From: Celeribacter sp. HF31
GTDB taxonomy: Bacteria > Pseudomonadota > Alphaproteobacteria > Rhodobacterales > Rhodobacteraceae
Reading direction: 5' to 3'
DNA length: 64,000 bases
Assembly (NCBI RefSeq): GCF_011806455.1
Contig: NZ_JAATOT010000001.1
Coordinates: forward strand, 372,001-436,000
Shown here: positions 23,041-30,794 of the stretch, one piece after another
How positions within the stretch are numbered: the first letter of the stretch is position 1
How the letters are laid out: every line of letters begins with the position of its first letter
Made by a program: the position numbers and the translations under genes
Notes under the pieces: model-generated
The model's input: only the letters and a program-made list of their open reading frames with translations
Databases searched by the model: none
What the model was told of the DNA's origin: nothing

Positions 23041-23309
23041 GCCTCCGGCTCAAGTGGTCGAACCCGTGGAGGGACGTTGGACCGCAGGGCAGGGGCAAGG
23101 ATTTGGAGGGTTCGATCACGGGTGCCGCCGATTGAGGCTTGTGACCCCGGATGAAGCGAGACGGAGGAGCATGTGCCCCCTCGCTCAAAGGGCCGACGCC
23201 TGTGATGACGAACCTGCTGAATGCGATCGGTAAGTGGTGACAGCTGTTAGGCTGTGTATCCTCAGGGAGGTAAATGGACGGGCGCCCTATGGTTGGGCGC
23301 CCTTGTTTT
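23041..23309 (+). ncRNA. Structured RNA of unknown family ending in a terminator
   Basis: About 400 bases between two genes hold no long reading frame on this strand but dense pairing. GTGGTCGAACCC (23054-23065) pairs with GGGTTCGATCAC (23108-23119) over 12 bp with one G-U. It is enclosed by CGGC/GCCG (23046-23049, 23124-23127) and GCCTC/GAGGC (23041-23045, 23134-23138). A second hairpin is AGCGAG/CTCGCT (23155-23160, 23180-23185). A small CAGC/GCTG hairpin follows near 23231-23244, then the terminator. I recognise no Rfam family. It may be a free small RNA or a leader controlling the lipase gene 28 bases downstream. Confidence 0.55.
23280..23309 (+). terminator. Terminator between the structured RNA and the lipase-like gene
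   Basis: The self-complementary octamer GGGCGCCC occurs at 23280-23287 and again at 23295-23302, forming an 8-bp hairpin with a 7-base loop, followed by TTGTTTT. It ends 28 bases before the next start codon. Confidence 0.85.
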
Positions 23310-23337
23310 GTCCAAAGCCTTCGGCCATATCGCCCCC

Positions 23338-24096
23338 ATGAAGAGTTTGTTTTATGTCTTGGTTTTCGGTGGCGTGTCTCTGCCTTTGGTGGCTATGTCC
23401 TCAGCCGATGCGGAGCCGCGTTGCGTGATCTTGCTGCACGGTCTCGCGCGCACCGATGCCTCCATGTTGGTCATGGAACACGCTTTGCAGGCGGCGGGTT
23501 ACACTGTCGTCAATCAGGGTTACCCTTCGCGCGAGGCACCCGTGGCGCTCCTGGCCGATCCGGCGTTGCGCGCGGGGCGAGCGGGTTGTGGCGAAGGCAT
23601 TTCTCCCGATGTGGTGACCCACTCCATGGGCGCGATCCTGCTGCGCAGCTTTGCCGCCGATCACCCGGAGCTGGACTGGGGCCGCGTCGTGATGCTGGGG
23701 CCGCCGAACCATGGCTCCGAGATCATCGACACCTTCGGGGGCTACGCGGCCTTCGAGACCGCCAACGGCCCGGCGGGGTTGCAGCTGGGCACAGAGAGCC
23801 TGCCCGACAGCCTGCCGCCCTTGCCCTTTGAGACCGGGGTGATCGCCGGGAGCCAGTCGCTCAATCCGATCCTCTCGGCGGTGATCGAGGGTGAGGACGA
23901 TGGCAAGGTCTCGATTGAGAGCACCAAGGTCGCGGGCATGACGGCGCATTTGACCCTGCCGGTGACGCATACTTTCATGATGCAAAACCCGCGCGTCATC
24001 GTTCAGACCCTGAGCTTTCTGAACACTGGCGCCTTCGAGCCGGAACTGAGCGCGGGGGATGCGCTCAGCGAGCTGTGGGAACTGGGTGTCGAATAG
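23338..24096 (+). CDS. Exported alpha/beta-hydrolase, lipase-like
   Basis: 252 residues with a signal peptide (MKSLFYVLVFGGVSLPLVAMSSADA, cut before EPRC). The mature fold begins CVILLHGLARTDASM (oxyanion HG) and has the nucleophile elbow VVTHSMGAIL (Ser of HSMG). The late VTHTFMMQN supplies a candidate His. The pattern resembles small secreted triacylglycerol lipases/esterases of the PF00561/DUF676 type. The start is ATG 23338, immediately before the signal peptide. The gene sits behind a terminator with little space for a promoter, so it may depend on read-through. Confidence 0.8.
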   Translation: MKSLFYVLVFGGVSLPLVAMSSADAEPRCVILLHGLARTDASMLVMEHALQAAGYTVVNQGYPSREAPVALLADPALRAGRAGCGEGISPDVVTHSMGAILLRSFAADHPELDWGRVVMLGPPNHGSEIIDTFGGYAAFETANGPAGLQLGTESLPDSLPPLPFETGVIAGSQSLNPILSAVIEGEDDGKVSIESTKVAGMTAHLTLPVTHTFMMQNPRVIVQTLSFLNTGAFEPELSAGDALSELWELGVE

Positions 24097-24098
24097 GT

Positions 24099-25268
24099 CT
24101 ATTCGGGCAAAACCGCGCCCAGCACCCGCATCATATTGCCGCCCATGACGCCGGCGATCTGATCCTCCGTGAGGCCCTGATCCATGAGCGCCTGTGTCAG
24201 GGCCGCGAGTTCCGACGTGTCGAATTCCACCGTGACCGAGCCATCGTAATCGGAGCCGAGCGCCACATGTTCGGCGCCGACCAGATCGACCGCCGCCTTG
24301 ATCGTCTTGGCGACCCCTGCGGGCGAGGCGTCACAGGTCACATCCGCCCAATAGCCGATGCCGATCACGCCGCCCGTGGCCGCGATCTGTTGCATCAAAC
24401 CGTCCTCGAAATTGCGCTTCACCGGGCAATGCGAATGGATGCCGGTGTGCGACAGCACCAGCGGCTGGTCGGTCATCTCAATGACTTCACGCGCCATTTG
24501 CGGCGAGGCATGCGCCAGGTCGATCACCATCCGTTTGTCGACCATCTCCTGCACCACGGCGCGGCCAAACTCGGTCAGCCCGGCGTTGTCCTCGCCATGC
24601 AGAGAGCCGCCAAGCGCATTGTCGAAGAAATGCGTGAGCCCCATGAGCCGGTAACCTGCGTCATAAATCTGGTCCAGATTGGCGAGATCACCCTCCAGAA
24701 TATGCCCACCCTCTGCGCCCAAAAGTGCGCCTGTGAGAGGCTGGCCTTCGGCCCGCGCGGCAAGCACCGCGTCGAGGTCGGATGTCGTGCGAATGATCCG
24801 CACCTGATCGGGGGCCTTCGCCTCATAACTCTGCATGCGTTTCGCCATGTAAAGCCCGCGCTCGGTCAGATCACCCCAGCTTTTCACCGGCCAAAGTTCC
24901 CCGATGGCCAAAAGCGTGATGTTGTCGCGCGCCTCTGCGGAATTGTGATCGTAATTCTGTCCTGCGGGGCTTTTGGTGACGGCGGTGAAGACCTGCACCG
25001 CGACATTGCCCTCGCGCAGGCGTGGGAAATCCACATGGCCCCGGCTGCCCCGTTTCAACAGGTCGCGGTTCCAAAGCAAGCTGTCGGCGTGAAGATCGCC
25101 GATCACGATCCGATCGTGCAGCGCCTGTGCCTCGGCTGAGACCGGGTAGGGGGCATGCTCGACCACGCCGTTTTGCCCCTTCTCCACGAGGCCCGGCAAA
25201 ACGCCAAAGAAAAATGCCGCGCCTGCGACAATCACGACGCCAAGGCCGCGCCCAATCCATTTCATCAT
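24099..25268 (-). CDS. Membrane dipeptidase (renal dipeptidase family, M19)
   Basis: 389-residue zinc dipeptidase, anchored or exported by its N-terminal helix (GLGVVIVAGAAFFFGVLPG). Metal ligands: His60 and Asp62 in IGDLHADSL, Glu in GALLGAEGGHILEG, His in MVIDLAHASPQM and His in PLVLSHTGIHSHC. It also has GLTHFFDNALGGS and HVALGSDYDGSVTVE, both typical. Likely substrates are dipeptides (including D-amino acid peptides) in the periplasm. The start is the first ATG of the double MM at 25268, with GGAGG upstream. Convergent with the lipase gene, 2 bases apart. Confidence 0.92.
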   Translation of the reverse strand: MMKWIGRGLGVVIVAGAAFFFGVLPGLVEKGQNGVVEHAPYPVSAEAQALHDRIVIGDLHADSLLWNRDLLKRGSRGHVDFPRLREGNVAVQVFTAVTKSPAGQNYDHNSAEARDNITLLAIGELWPVKSWGDLTERGLYMAKRMQSYEAKAPDQVRIIRTTSDLDAVLAARAEGQPLTGALLGAEGGHILEGDLANLDQIYDAGYRLMGLTHFFDNALGGSLHGEDNAGLTEFGRAVVQEMVDKRMVIDLAHASPQMAREVIEMTDQPLVLSHTGIHSHCPVKRNFEDGLMQQIAATGGVIGIGYWADVTCDASPAGVAKTIKAAVDLVGAEHVALGSDYDGSVTVEFDTSELAALTQALMDQGLTEDQIAGVMGGNMMRVLGAVLPE

Positions 25269-25411
25269 TGAAAATCCTCCCGTTTTGACGTGAGCCTAGG
25301 CGCAGTCGCAAAATCGCCCAAACGAAACCTCGCGTCACCTCTCACGATCATGATGATTTTGGTCGCGCGGTCTTCGCGCTAAACTGCTGCCACAAAACAA
25401 AGGAATCACCC

Positions 25412-25729
25412 ATGGCCGACCCGCATGAATTCGATCACGTGATGCCCGAGATGGGCGGCAAGAAACCGGCGCGGCCCGAGGAAATTTCCGAAAACATCGG
25501 CGCGCGTATCCTCTATTCGATCATCATCTGGGTGATGATGAGTTTCGCCTCGACCATTATCGGGGTGTTGGCGGTGTTGCAGGCGATCATCATGCTGATG
25601 AATGGCAAAAAACCCAACGACCGCGTGGCGGATGCGGGCACAGACATCGGCATCTGGTTCGCCAAGGCGACGCGCTACATCACCGGCGACAGCGAGGTGA
25701 AGCCCTGGCCCTGGACCGAGCTGGATTGA
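25412..25729 (+). CDS. DUF4389 membrane protein
   Basis: 105 residues with one long hydrophobic stretch (YSIIIWVMMSFASTIIGVLAVLQAIIMLM, residues 35-63), followed by NDRVADAGTDIGIWFAKATRYITG and WPWTELD, the DUF4389 pattern. Small inner-membrane protein of unknown function, common in proteobacteria. A start 10 bases before the next gene suggests co-transcription with the DksA-like gene. Confidence 0.85.
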   Translation: MADPHEFDHVMPEMGGKKPARPEEISENIGARILYSIIIWVMMSFASTIIGVLAVLQAIIMLMNGKKPNDRVADAGTDIGIWFAKATRYITGDSEVKPWPWTELD

Positions 25730-25739
25730 GGCGTTTGTG

Positions 25740-26009
25740 ATGGCAGGCGGCTGGGCAAAAGACGGCGCGGTGAGCGAACAGATCGAGGCCTCGATCTCCG
25801 ACGAGTTGGCGCGAATGAAACACCACCGCGCGCCGGTGGGCGAGAGTTTCACCGAATGCGCCGAATGCGGCGAGGACATTCCAGAGGCGCGGCGCAAGGC
25901 CATTCCGGGGGTGAAGCTCTGCATCGACTGCCAGCAGGAGCGTGATGGGGCGTATAAAGCGCGCGGCGGCATCAACCGGCGTGGATCGAAAGACAGTCAG
26001 TTGAAGTGA
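25740..26009 (+). CDS. DksA/TraR-type zinc-finger protein (YbiI-like)
   Basis: 89-residue small member of the DksA/TraR family. The four-Cys zinc finger is FTECAECGEDIPEARRKAIPGVKLCIDCQQE, and a basic tail follows. It lacks the long coiled coil needed to reach the RNA polymerase active site, so it is YbiI-like rather than a true DksA. The start is ATG 25740; a GTG one codon earlier is possible. Confidence 0.88.
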   Translation: MAGGWAKDGAVSEQIEASISDELARMKHHRAPVGESFTECAECGEDIPEARRKAIPGVKLCIDCQQERDGAYKARGGINRRGSKDSQLK

Positions 26010-26018
26010 GTAAAGCGT

Positions 26019-26447
26019 TTGGCACTTCAGAAGACACTGCAAATATTTCGAAAATTCGGGATCGTTCTCAGTTTGAATCTGACGCTTGTTACGATCTATT
26101 TTGTCGCTAGTCTCTTGAGGTCCGCGGGGCAGGATAGCGTTCTGGATATCTTTGCGGCGGGGGGTTTCTATTCCGGCTTATGGCTCATGATCATCTACTC
26201 TGTAAGGGCTAATTTCCGCGACAGCCTCGTGGTTGCCTTGAGCCAGCTCTTTGTTGGGGCCTCGCTGATTATGGTTGCGACCCTGTCCGTTGGAAAGATG
26301 GATTTCACTTTTTATCTTGAGATCCTTAACAGGAACCTGTGGCCCTCATGTGCGGGTTTGATCATACTGACGCCGTTTATCAGTTTGGCGATGCGTTTCG
26401 ACGCTAAACAAAAAGCAGAGCTCGGAAAGGACGATACTTTGTCTTAA
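26019..26447 (+). CDS. Uncharacterised four-span membrane protein
   Basis: 142 residues with four hydrophobic segments (about 12-33, 45-65, 72-94 and 105-126) and short polar ends. The frame opens just after the DksA-like stop and has only TTG 26019 as a plausible early start, with a weak ribosome site. Base composition is A/T-richer than around it, like the orphan membrane protein at 1.0-1.6 kb. No family recognised. Confidence 0.6.
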   Translation: MALQKTLQIFRKFGIVLSLNLTLVTIYFVASLLRSAGQDSVLDIFAAGGFYSGLWLMIIYSVRANFRDSLVVALSQLFVGASLIMVATLSVGKMDFTFYLEILNRNLWPSCAGLIILTPFISLAMRFDAKQKAELGKDDTLS

Positions 26448-26467
26448 AGAGACGTCATGCAAGAGAT

Positions 26468-26947
26468 TTACCGTAGCTCCAGTTTTAGGATGTGCTGCGG
26501 CCCCAACGCACCGCCATAATAGAGCGCGCCGGTGTCGGTAAAACCACCGTTCAGATAGGCTTTGCGGGCGTGCGGATTGCGGCAATTGACCGTGAGATAG
26601 CAGAGGCTGCGTTCCGGGTAAGTCTTCGCCAGATAGGCTTTGAGCATCGCGCAGGCCCCGGAGGCAACCCCGCGTCCCTGCGCCTTGTGATCAATCAGAA
26701 ACATCCGAAGCCCCAACGCGCCCGGCTCCGCAAACTCATGCGCCTCGGCATAGCTTCGATCTATGGCGAAAAATCCGACGGGCGTGCCACCTTCCTCGAT
26801 CACATGACCGTCGCGATCGGCGGGCGCGCGGCCCATGGTCTCGGCAGGCAGGCCAGAAAACTGCGCCTGCTCCGGCGGTAGGGAAAACCCCGCAACACGG
26901 TGCAACGCGCTGCGTGGCAGGGGATTTATTGTGAGATCGGAGCTCAC
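26468..26947 (-). CDS. GNAT-family N-acetyltransferase
   Basis: 159-residue acetyl-CoA-dependent acetyltransferase. The CoA-binding motif A is LRMFLIDHKAQGRGVASGACAML (Q/RxxGxG/A, near residues 80-100), preceded by PVGFFAIDRSYAE and followed by LTVNCRNPHARKAYLNGGFTDTG. It overlaps the pepF stop by 4 bases (ATGA), so it is translated with pepF. The substrate is unknown; an amino-group acceptor such as a peptide end or polyamine is possible. Confidence 0.85.
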   Translation of the reverse strand: MSSDLTINPLPRSALHRVAGFSLPPEQAQFSGLPAETMGRAPADRDGHVIEEGGTPVGFFAIDRSYAEAHEFAEPGALGLRMFLIDHKAQGRGVASGACAMLKAYLAKTYPERSLCYLTVNCRNPHARKAYLNGGFTDTGALYYGGALGPQHILKLELR

Positions 26948-28782
26948 TCCATCGCTTCCAATTCATCAATGAAGCCGGAGATCATCGACAGGCCCTTGTC
27001 CCAGAATTTCGGGTCGGAGGCATCCAAGCCAAAGGGCGCCAAAAGCGCCTTGTGGTGTTTCGAGCCGCCCGCTTTGAGCATGTCGAAATACTTGTCCTGA
27101 AAGCCCTCGGGTTGTTCCTGATAGGCCGCGTAAAGCGCGTTTACCAAGCCGTCGCCAAAGGCATAGGCATAGACGTAGAACGGCGAATGCACGAAATGCG
27201 GCACGTAGGACCAATAGACCTCGTAGCCCTCCATGAAGTCGAACGCCGGGCCGAGGCTCTCGCCCTGCACCGACATCCAGAGCTTATTGATCTCGTCAGA
27301 GGTCAGCTCGCCGCCCTTGCGCGCATTGTGGAGTTTGCATTCAAAGTCATAAAACGCGATCTGGCGCACGACCGTGTTGAGCATGTCCTCGACCTTGCCG
27401 GCGAGCAAAACCTTGCGCTCGGCGGGCGTTTTCGCGTCTTTCAACAGCTTCTGGAAAGTCAGCATCTCGCCAAAGACCGAGGCGGTTTCGGCGAGCGTCA
27501 AAGGCGTGTTGGCCAAAAGCTCGCCCTGATCTGCGGCCAGAACCTGATGTACGCCATGGCCCAATTCATGGGCGAGGGTCATGACATCGCGCTGTTTGCC
27601 CAGATAGTTCAGCATCACATAGGGGTGCGCGTCGGTGACGGTCGGATGGGCAAAAGCGCCCGGCGCCTTGCCCGGTTTCACGCCCGCATCAATCCAGCCA
27701 TCGGTGAAGAACGGCTTGGCGATCTCGGCCATTTTCGGCGCAAAGCCCGCGTAGGCCTCCATCACCGTGTTCTGCGCCTCGTCCCAACCGATGGTGCGGG
27801 TCTCTTCCAGCGGAAGCGGCGCGTTGCGGTCCCAGATTTGCAGCTTATCGAGGCCCAGCCAGCCGCGTTTCAACTCGTAATAGCGATGCGACAGTTTCGG
27901 ATAGGCGGCGACCACCGCGTCCCGCAGCGCCTCGACCACCTCGGGTTCGACGTCATTCGACAGGTGGCGGCCGGTCTGCGGTGTCGGCATGCCGCGCCAT
28001 TTGTCCTCGATGTCGCCCATCTTGGCCAGGGTGTTGTGAACGCGGGTGAAAATCTTGATATTGTCGCCCAGAACCCGTGCCACTTCCTTGGCCGCCGCCT
28101 CGCGCACCGTGCGGTCGGGGTCGGACATCAGCGTCGTCGTGGCCTCAAGGCCAAGCGTCTCGCCATTCACCTCGAATTTGAGATCGGCGACGGTTTCGTC
28201 GAAGAGTTTATTCCACGCAGACGCGCCCACCACGGACATGTCATGCTCATAGCGCTCCAGCTCGTCAGAGAGCTGATAGGGCCGCATCTTGCGCATCCGC
28301 TCAAAGATCGGCCGATAGCGCGACAGGCCCTCGTGTTTGAGCATTTCTTCGAGCGTCTCCTCGGGAATGCGGTTCACTTCGAGGGAGAAAAACACCAGCG
28401 GCGCGGTGTATGTCGTGATCTTGTCCTGAATGTCGGAAAAGAATTTGGCGCGTTCGCCGTCGACCGTGTTTTGGTAATAAAGAAGGCCCGCGAAGGAGCC
28501 CAAACGCCCGGCGACCTGCGAAATACGTTCGTCGCGCAGGATGCATTCATACATGCCCGCGCCGTCGAGTTCGGCGAGCTTGCCCTCGTAATCCTCGGCA
28601 AAGCTTGCGCAATGTTCTTCGAGCCAGTCGAGATCGCGTTTCACCTCGGGCGCGTCAGTTGCGGGGTAGAGGTCCGTCAGGTCCCAATCCGGCAGGTCTC
28701 CGAACTTCTTTGCGCCGCCCTCGGCACTTGCGTCGAAAACCATGTTTTGCCCCGTGTTGTCTCGCCCTGTGGTGAACCGCAT
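26944..28782 (-). CDS. pepF: Oligoendopeptidase F (M3 metallopeptidase)
   Basis: Cytoplasmic zinc oligopeptidase that cuts short peptides. 612 residues. The active site AHELGHGVHQ has its HELGH at residues 405-409, with the following Glu in LTLAETASVFGEMLTF. Other M3B features are WDLTDLYPATDAPEV at the N-terminus and the tail YAYAFGDGLVNALYAAYQE. The start is ATG 28782 (RFTTGRDNTG) with AGGAG 8 bases before; an ATG 57 bases upstream has no ribosome site. Operon with the upstream hydrolase and SCP2 genes and the downstream GNAT gene. Confidence 0.94.
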   Translation of the reverse strand: MRFTTGRDNTGQNMVFDASAEGGAKKFGDLPDWDLTDLYPATDAPEVKRDLDWLEEHCASFAEDYEGKLAELDGAGMYECILRDERISQVAGRLGSFAGLLYYQNTVDGERAKFFSDIQDKITTYTAPLVFFSLEVNRIPEETLEEMLKHEGLSRYRPIFERMRKMRPYQLSDELERYEHDMSVVGASAWNKLFDETVADLKFEVNGETLGLEATTTLMSDPDRTVREAAAKEVARVLGDNIKIFTRVHNTLAKMGDIEDKWRGMPTPQTGRHLSNDVEPEVVEALRDAVVAAYPKLSHRYYELKRGWLGLDKLQIWDRNAPLPLEETRTIGWDEAQNTVMEAYAGFAPKMAEIAKPFFTDGWIDAGVKPGKAPGAFAHPTVTDAHPYVMLNYLGKQRDVMTLAHELGHGVHQVLAADQGELLANTPLTLAETASVFGEMLTFQKLLKDAKTPAERKVLLAGKVEDMLNTVVRQIAFYDFECKLHNARKGGELTSDEINKLWMSVQGESLGPAFDFMEGYEVYWSYVPHFVHSPFYVYAYAFGDGLVNALYAAYQEQPEGFQDKYFDMLKAGGSKHHKALLAPFGLDASDPKFWDKGLSMISGFIDELEAME

Positions 28783-28854
28783 CGCATCACTCCTAATCTC
28801 TTTGACACAAGAGATAGGCGCTCCGCGCTGGGGATGCAAAGGGGATAGGGCGGT

Positions 28855-29796
28855 TTAGCCTCCGCTTTGCTCAAAAAGCGCAGAGAGCCGGTCGTAGAAC
28901 AGCGCGCGCGTGGCGGGCGTCTCCATCGGCACCTCGTGGCGCGCGCCCGGCACGATCACCAATTCGCAGGACGGCCAACGCGTCGCCAGATCCTTGACCG
29001 CTTGGATGTTGACGATCTTCTCGTCACCGCCGAGAAAACACATGACCGGCACATCCGGCAAAGCATGCTCAAACGCCCAGTCGTTTTCCCGGATCGCCTC
29101 CGTCACCCAATGCGAGGACGGTCCGCCAAGCCCCAGATCGGGCTGGGCCACGACCTGATCGGTCATGTAATCGAACATCTCACGATCCGAGGTCAAAAGA
29201 TTGTCCTTGAACCCGTGCCAGATCATGTAGGTCTCCGCTTTGGTCCCCGGCGCGCGCAGGTTTTGCAGGCCGAGCGCATGGAACAGCGGCGAGACGAACC
29301 GGACCAGAAGTTTCTGAATGGGCGTCAGGCCAATCCCCCACATCGGCGCGGAAAATCCAGCGGCCTGAAAGGGTTTGCGCTCAATCAGCGCCCGGATGCC
29401 AATCGCGCCGCCCATGGAATGGCCGATCAGGAACCATGGTTTCGGCATGGATTTCGCCTCTGCCAGTGCAATCACCGCATCGAGGTCTTTCTGGTAGTCC
29501 TGAAAGTCTTCGACATGGCCGATGCGTCGGTCTTTCAACAGACGCTCCGCGATGCCTTGCCCGCGCCAGTCGATGGCCAGAGAGGCAAAGCCACGGGCGG
29601 CAAAATCCGCCGCCCCGCGACCGTATTTCTCAACGCATTCGGTGCGGCCGGGAAGGATGAAGACCGTGCCCTTCGCGCCCTCATGCGGCCAAAGTCCGAC
29701 CCTGATCCGCACCCCGTCCGAGGTGGTCAGCCAATAGGCCGAGCCGCCCTCAGGCCCTTGGGCCAGATCGGCAAAATAGGGTGCGGCCTCGGTCAT
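28855..29796 (-). CDS. Alpha/beta-hydrolase, lysophospholipase (PldB)-like
   Basis: 313-residue hydrolase of the lysophospholipase L2/monoacylglycerol lipase type. The oxyanion region is VFILPGRTECVEKYGRGAADF, a hallmark of PldB-like proteins, with DWRGQGIAERL next. The nucleophile elbow is FLIGHSMGGAIGIR, the acid is in CFLGGDEKIVN and the His in VPGARHEVPMET. No signal peptide. Six bases separate it from the upstream SCP2 protein. Likely acts on membrane lipid breakdown products. Confidence 0.88.
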   Translation of the reverse strand: MTEAAPYFADLAQGPEGGSAYWLTTSDGVRIRVGLWPHEGAKGTVFILPGRTECVEKYGRGAADFAARGFASLAIDWRGQGIAERLLKDRRIGHVEDFQDYQKDLDAVIALAEAKSMPKPWFLIGHSMGGAIGIRALIERKPFQAAGFSAPMWGIGLTPIQKLLVRFVSPLFHALGLQNLRAPGTKAETYMIWHGFKDNLLTSDREMFDYMTDQVVAQPDLGLGGPSSHWVTEAIRENDWAFEHALPDVPVMCFLGGDEKIVNIQAVKDLATRWPSCELVIVPGARHEVPMETPATRALFYDRLSALFEQSGG

Positions 29797-29802
29797 CTGG
29801 GA

Positions 29803-30093
29803 TCAGGCCAGAACAGAGCCAAGCTGCATCGCAAGGCCCATGTCGCCATCGACCGACAGTTTGCCCTGCATGAAGGCGGCGGTCGGGTTCACATCGCCCT
29901 CGATCATGCCCTGGAAGGTCTCAACGTCGGCAGTCAGGGTCACATCGGCCTCATCGTCAGAGGCGCGCGCGCCGTCGCTGTCGACCACGATGGCGCCTTC
30001 GCCCTCGATCACGAATTTCGCGACACCGGCGTCAAAACCGCCGTCCATCTTTTCGTTCAGGGCCGCGACGGCTTTGGTGATGAGATCGCTCAT
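29803..30093 (-). CDS. SCP2 sterol-binding-domain protein
   Basis: 96 residues forming a single SCP2 domain that binds lipids in a hydrophobic tunnel: KFVIEGEGAIVVDSDG, ADVTLTADVETFQGMIEGDVNPTAAFMQGKLSVDGDMGLAMQL. First gene of the run SCP2 - lysophospholipase-like - pepF - GNAT. The pairing with a lipid hydrolase suggests fatty-acid or acyl-CoA handling. Confidence 0.92.
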   Translation of the reverse strand: MSDLITKAVAALNEKMDGGFDAGVAKFVIEGEGAIVVDSDGARASDDEADVTLTADVETFQGMIEGDVNPTAAFMQGKLSVDGDMGLAMQLGSVLA

Positions 30094-30183
30094 GGGTTTT
30101 CCTTTGGTTGGTCTTTACGGAGCATATAGGCACTCATTTGTGACTTTGAACCTCCGCCTCAGAAAGCTACTATCGAAAGTGTT

Positions 30184-30753
30184 ATGAAAGCATTGCGACA
30201 ATTACTCAAATGTGCCGTTACGTTTCTCGGCGTGCTCTGGCTAATTTTTGCCGGACAGCCGGGGTTTGCGGCGGATCAGGCGCGGCTTGATACGCTTTTT
30301 GCCGAATTGTCCGAGGCCGATCCCTACGGTGCCGGTCAGATCGAACAGGAAATTGCGATGGAGCTGTCGCGTTCCGGCTCTGACGCGATGGACTTGCTTT
30401 TGGAGCGAGGCCGCGCGGCGATGGAGGTCGGCGACATTCAGGGCGCGATTGGCCATCTGACCGCTTTGGTCGATCATGCGCCCGAGTTCACCGAAGGCTA
30501 TAACGCCCGCGCGACAGCCTATTTCATGGCCGGGCTCTACGGCCCCGCGATTGCCGACATCGGTCAGGTTTTGGAGCGTGAGCCGCGTCATTTCGGAGCT
30601 TTGTCGGGGCTGGCGCTGATCCTGGAAGAGATCGGCGATACGCCCCGCGCCATGGATGTCCTCTTGCAAGTCCAGAAGATTCACCCGCAAATGCAGGGTC
30701 TGTCGGATCGGATTGCGCGTCTGGAACTGGTCCTTCAGGGCACGGCGCTCTAA
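30184..30753 (+). CDS. Exported TPR-repeat protein
   Basis: 189 residues with a signal peptide (ALRQLLKCAVTFLGVLWLIFAGQPGFA, cut before ADQARL). The mature part is about four tetratricopeptide-like helices pairs: DLLLERGRAAMEVGDIQGAIGHLTALVDHAP, YNARATAYFMAGLYGPAIADIGQVLEREP, ALSGLALILEEIGDTPRAMDVLLQVQ. A periplasmic protein-protein scaffold of unknown partner. It precedes the helicase gene by 41 bases. Confidence 0.82.
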   Translation: MKALRQLLKCAVTFLGVLWLIFAGQPGFAADQARLDTLFAELSEADPYGAGQIEQEIAMELSRSGSDAMDLLLERGRAAMEVGDIQGAIGHLTALVDHAPEFTEGYNARATAYFMAGLYGPAIADIGQVLEREPRHFGALSGLALILEEIGDTPRAMDVLLQVQKIHPQMQGLSDRIARLELVLQGTAL

Positions 30754-30794
30754 AACCTCTGGCAAGGACAAAAAACGAAGGACATGGCGGGCCA

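Noticed and set aside
22715-23188. Minus-strand open frame of 157 codons across the structured RNA
   Set aside because: Low-complexity Arg/Ser/Pro-rich, overlaps the oxidoreductase 3' end, no ribosome site.
22930-23309. tmRNA, RNase P RNA or SRP RNA as identity of the structured RNA
   Set aside because: No tag reading frame with an alphaproteobacterial tag, no RNase P P4 or GAAAGTCC-type block, no GGAA-tetraloop SRP domain; the GGGTTCGATCAC stretch cannot form a T arm.
25740-26009. True DksA
   Set aside because: Zinc finger present but the long N-terminal coiled coil with the acidic tip is missing; total length is only 89 residues.
27052-28848. About 600-codon open frame opposite pepF
   Set aside because: Shadow of the peptidase gene; the pepF frame has HELGH and normal length, the opposite frame only basic low-complexity sequence.
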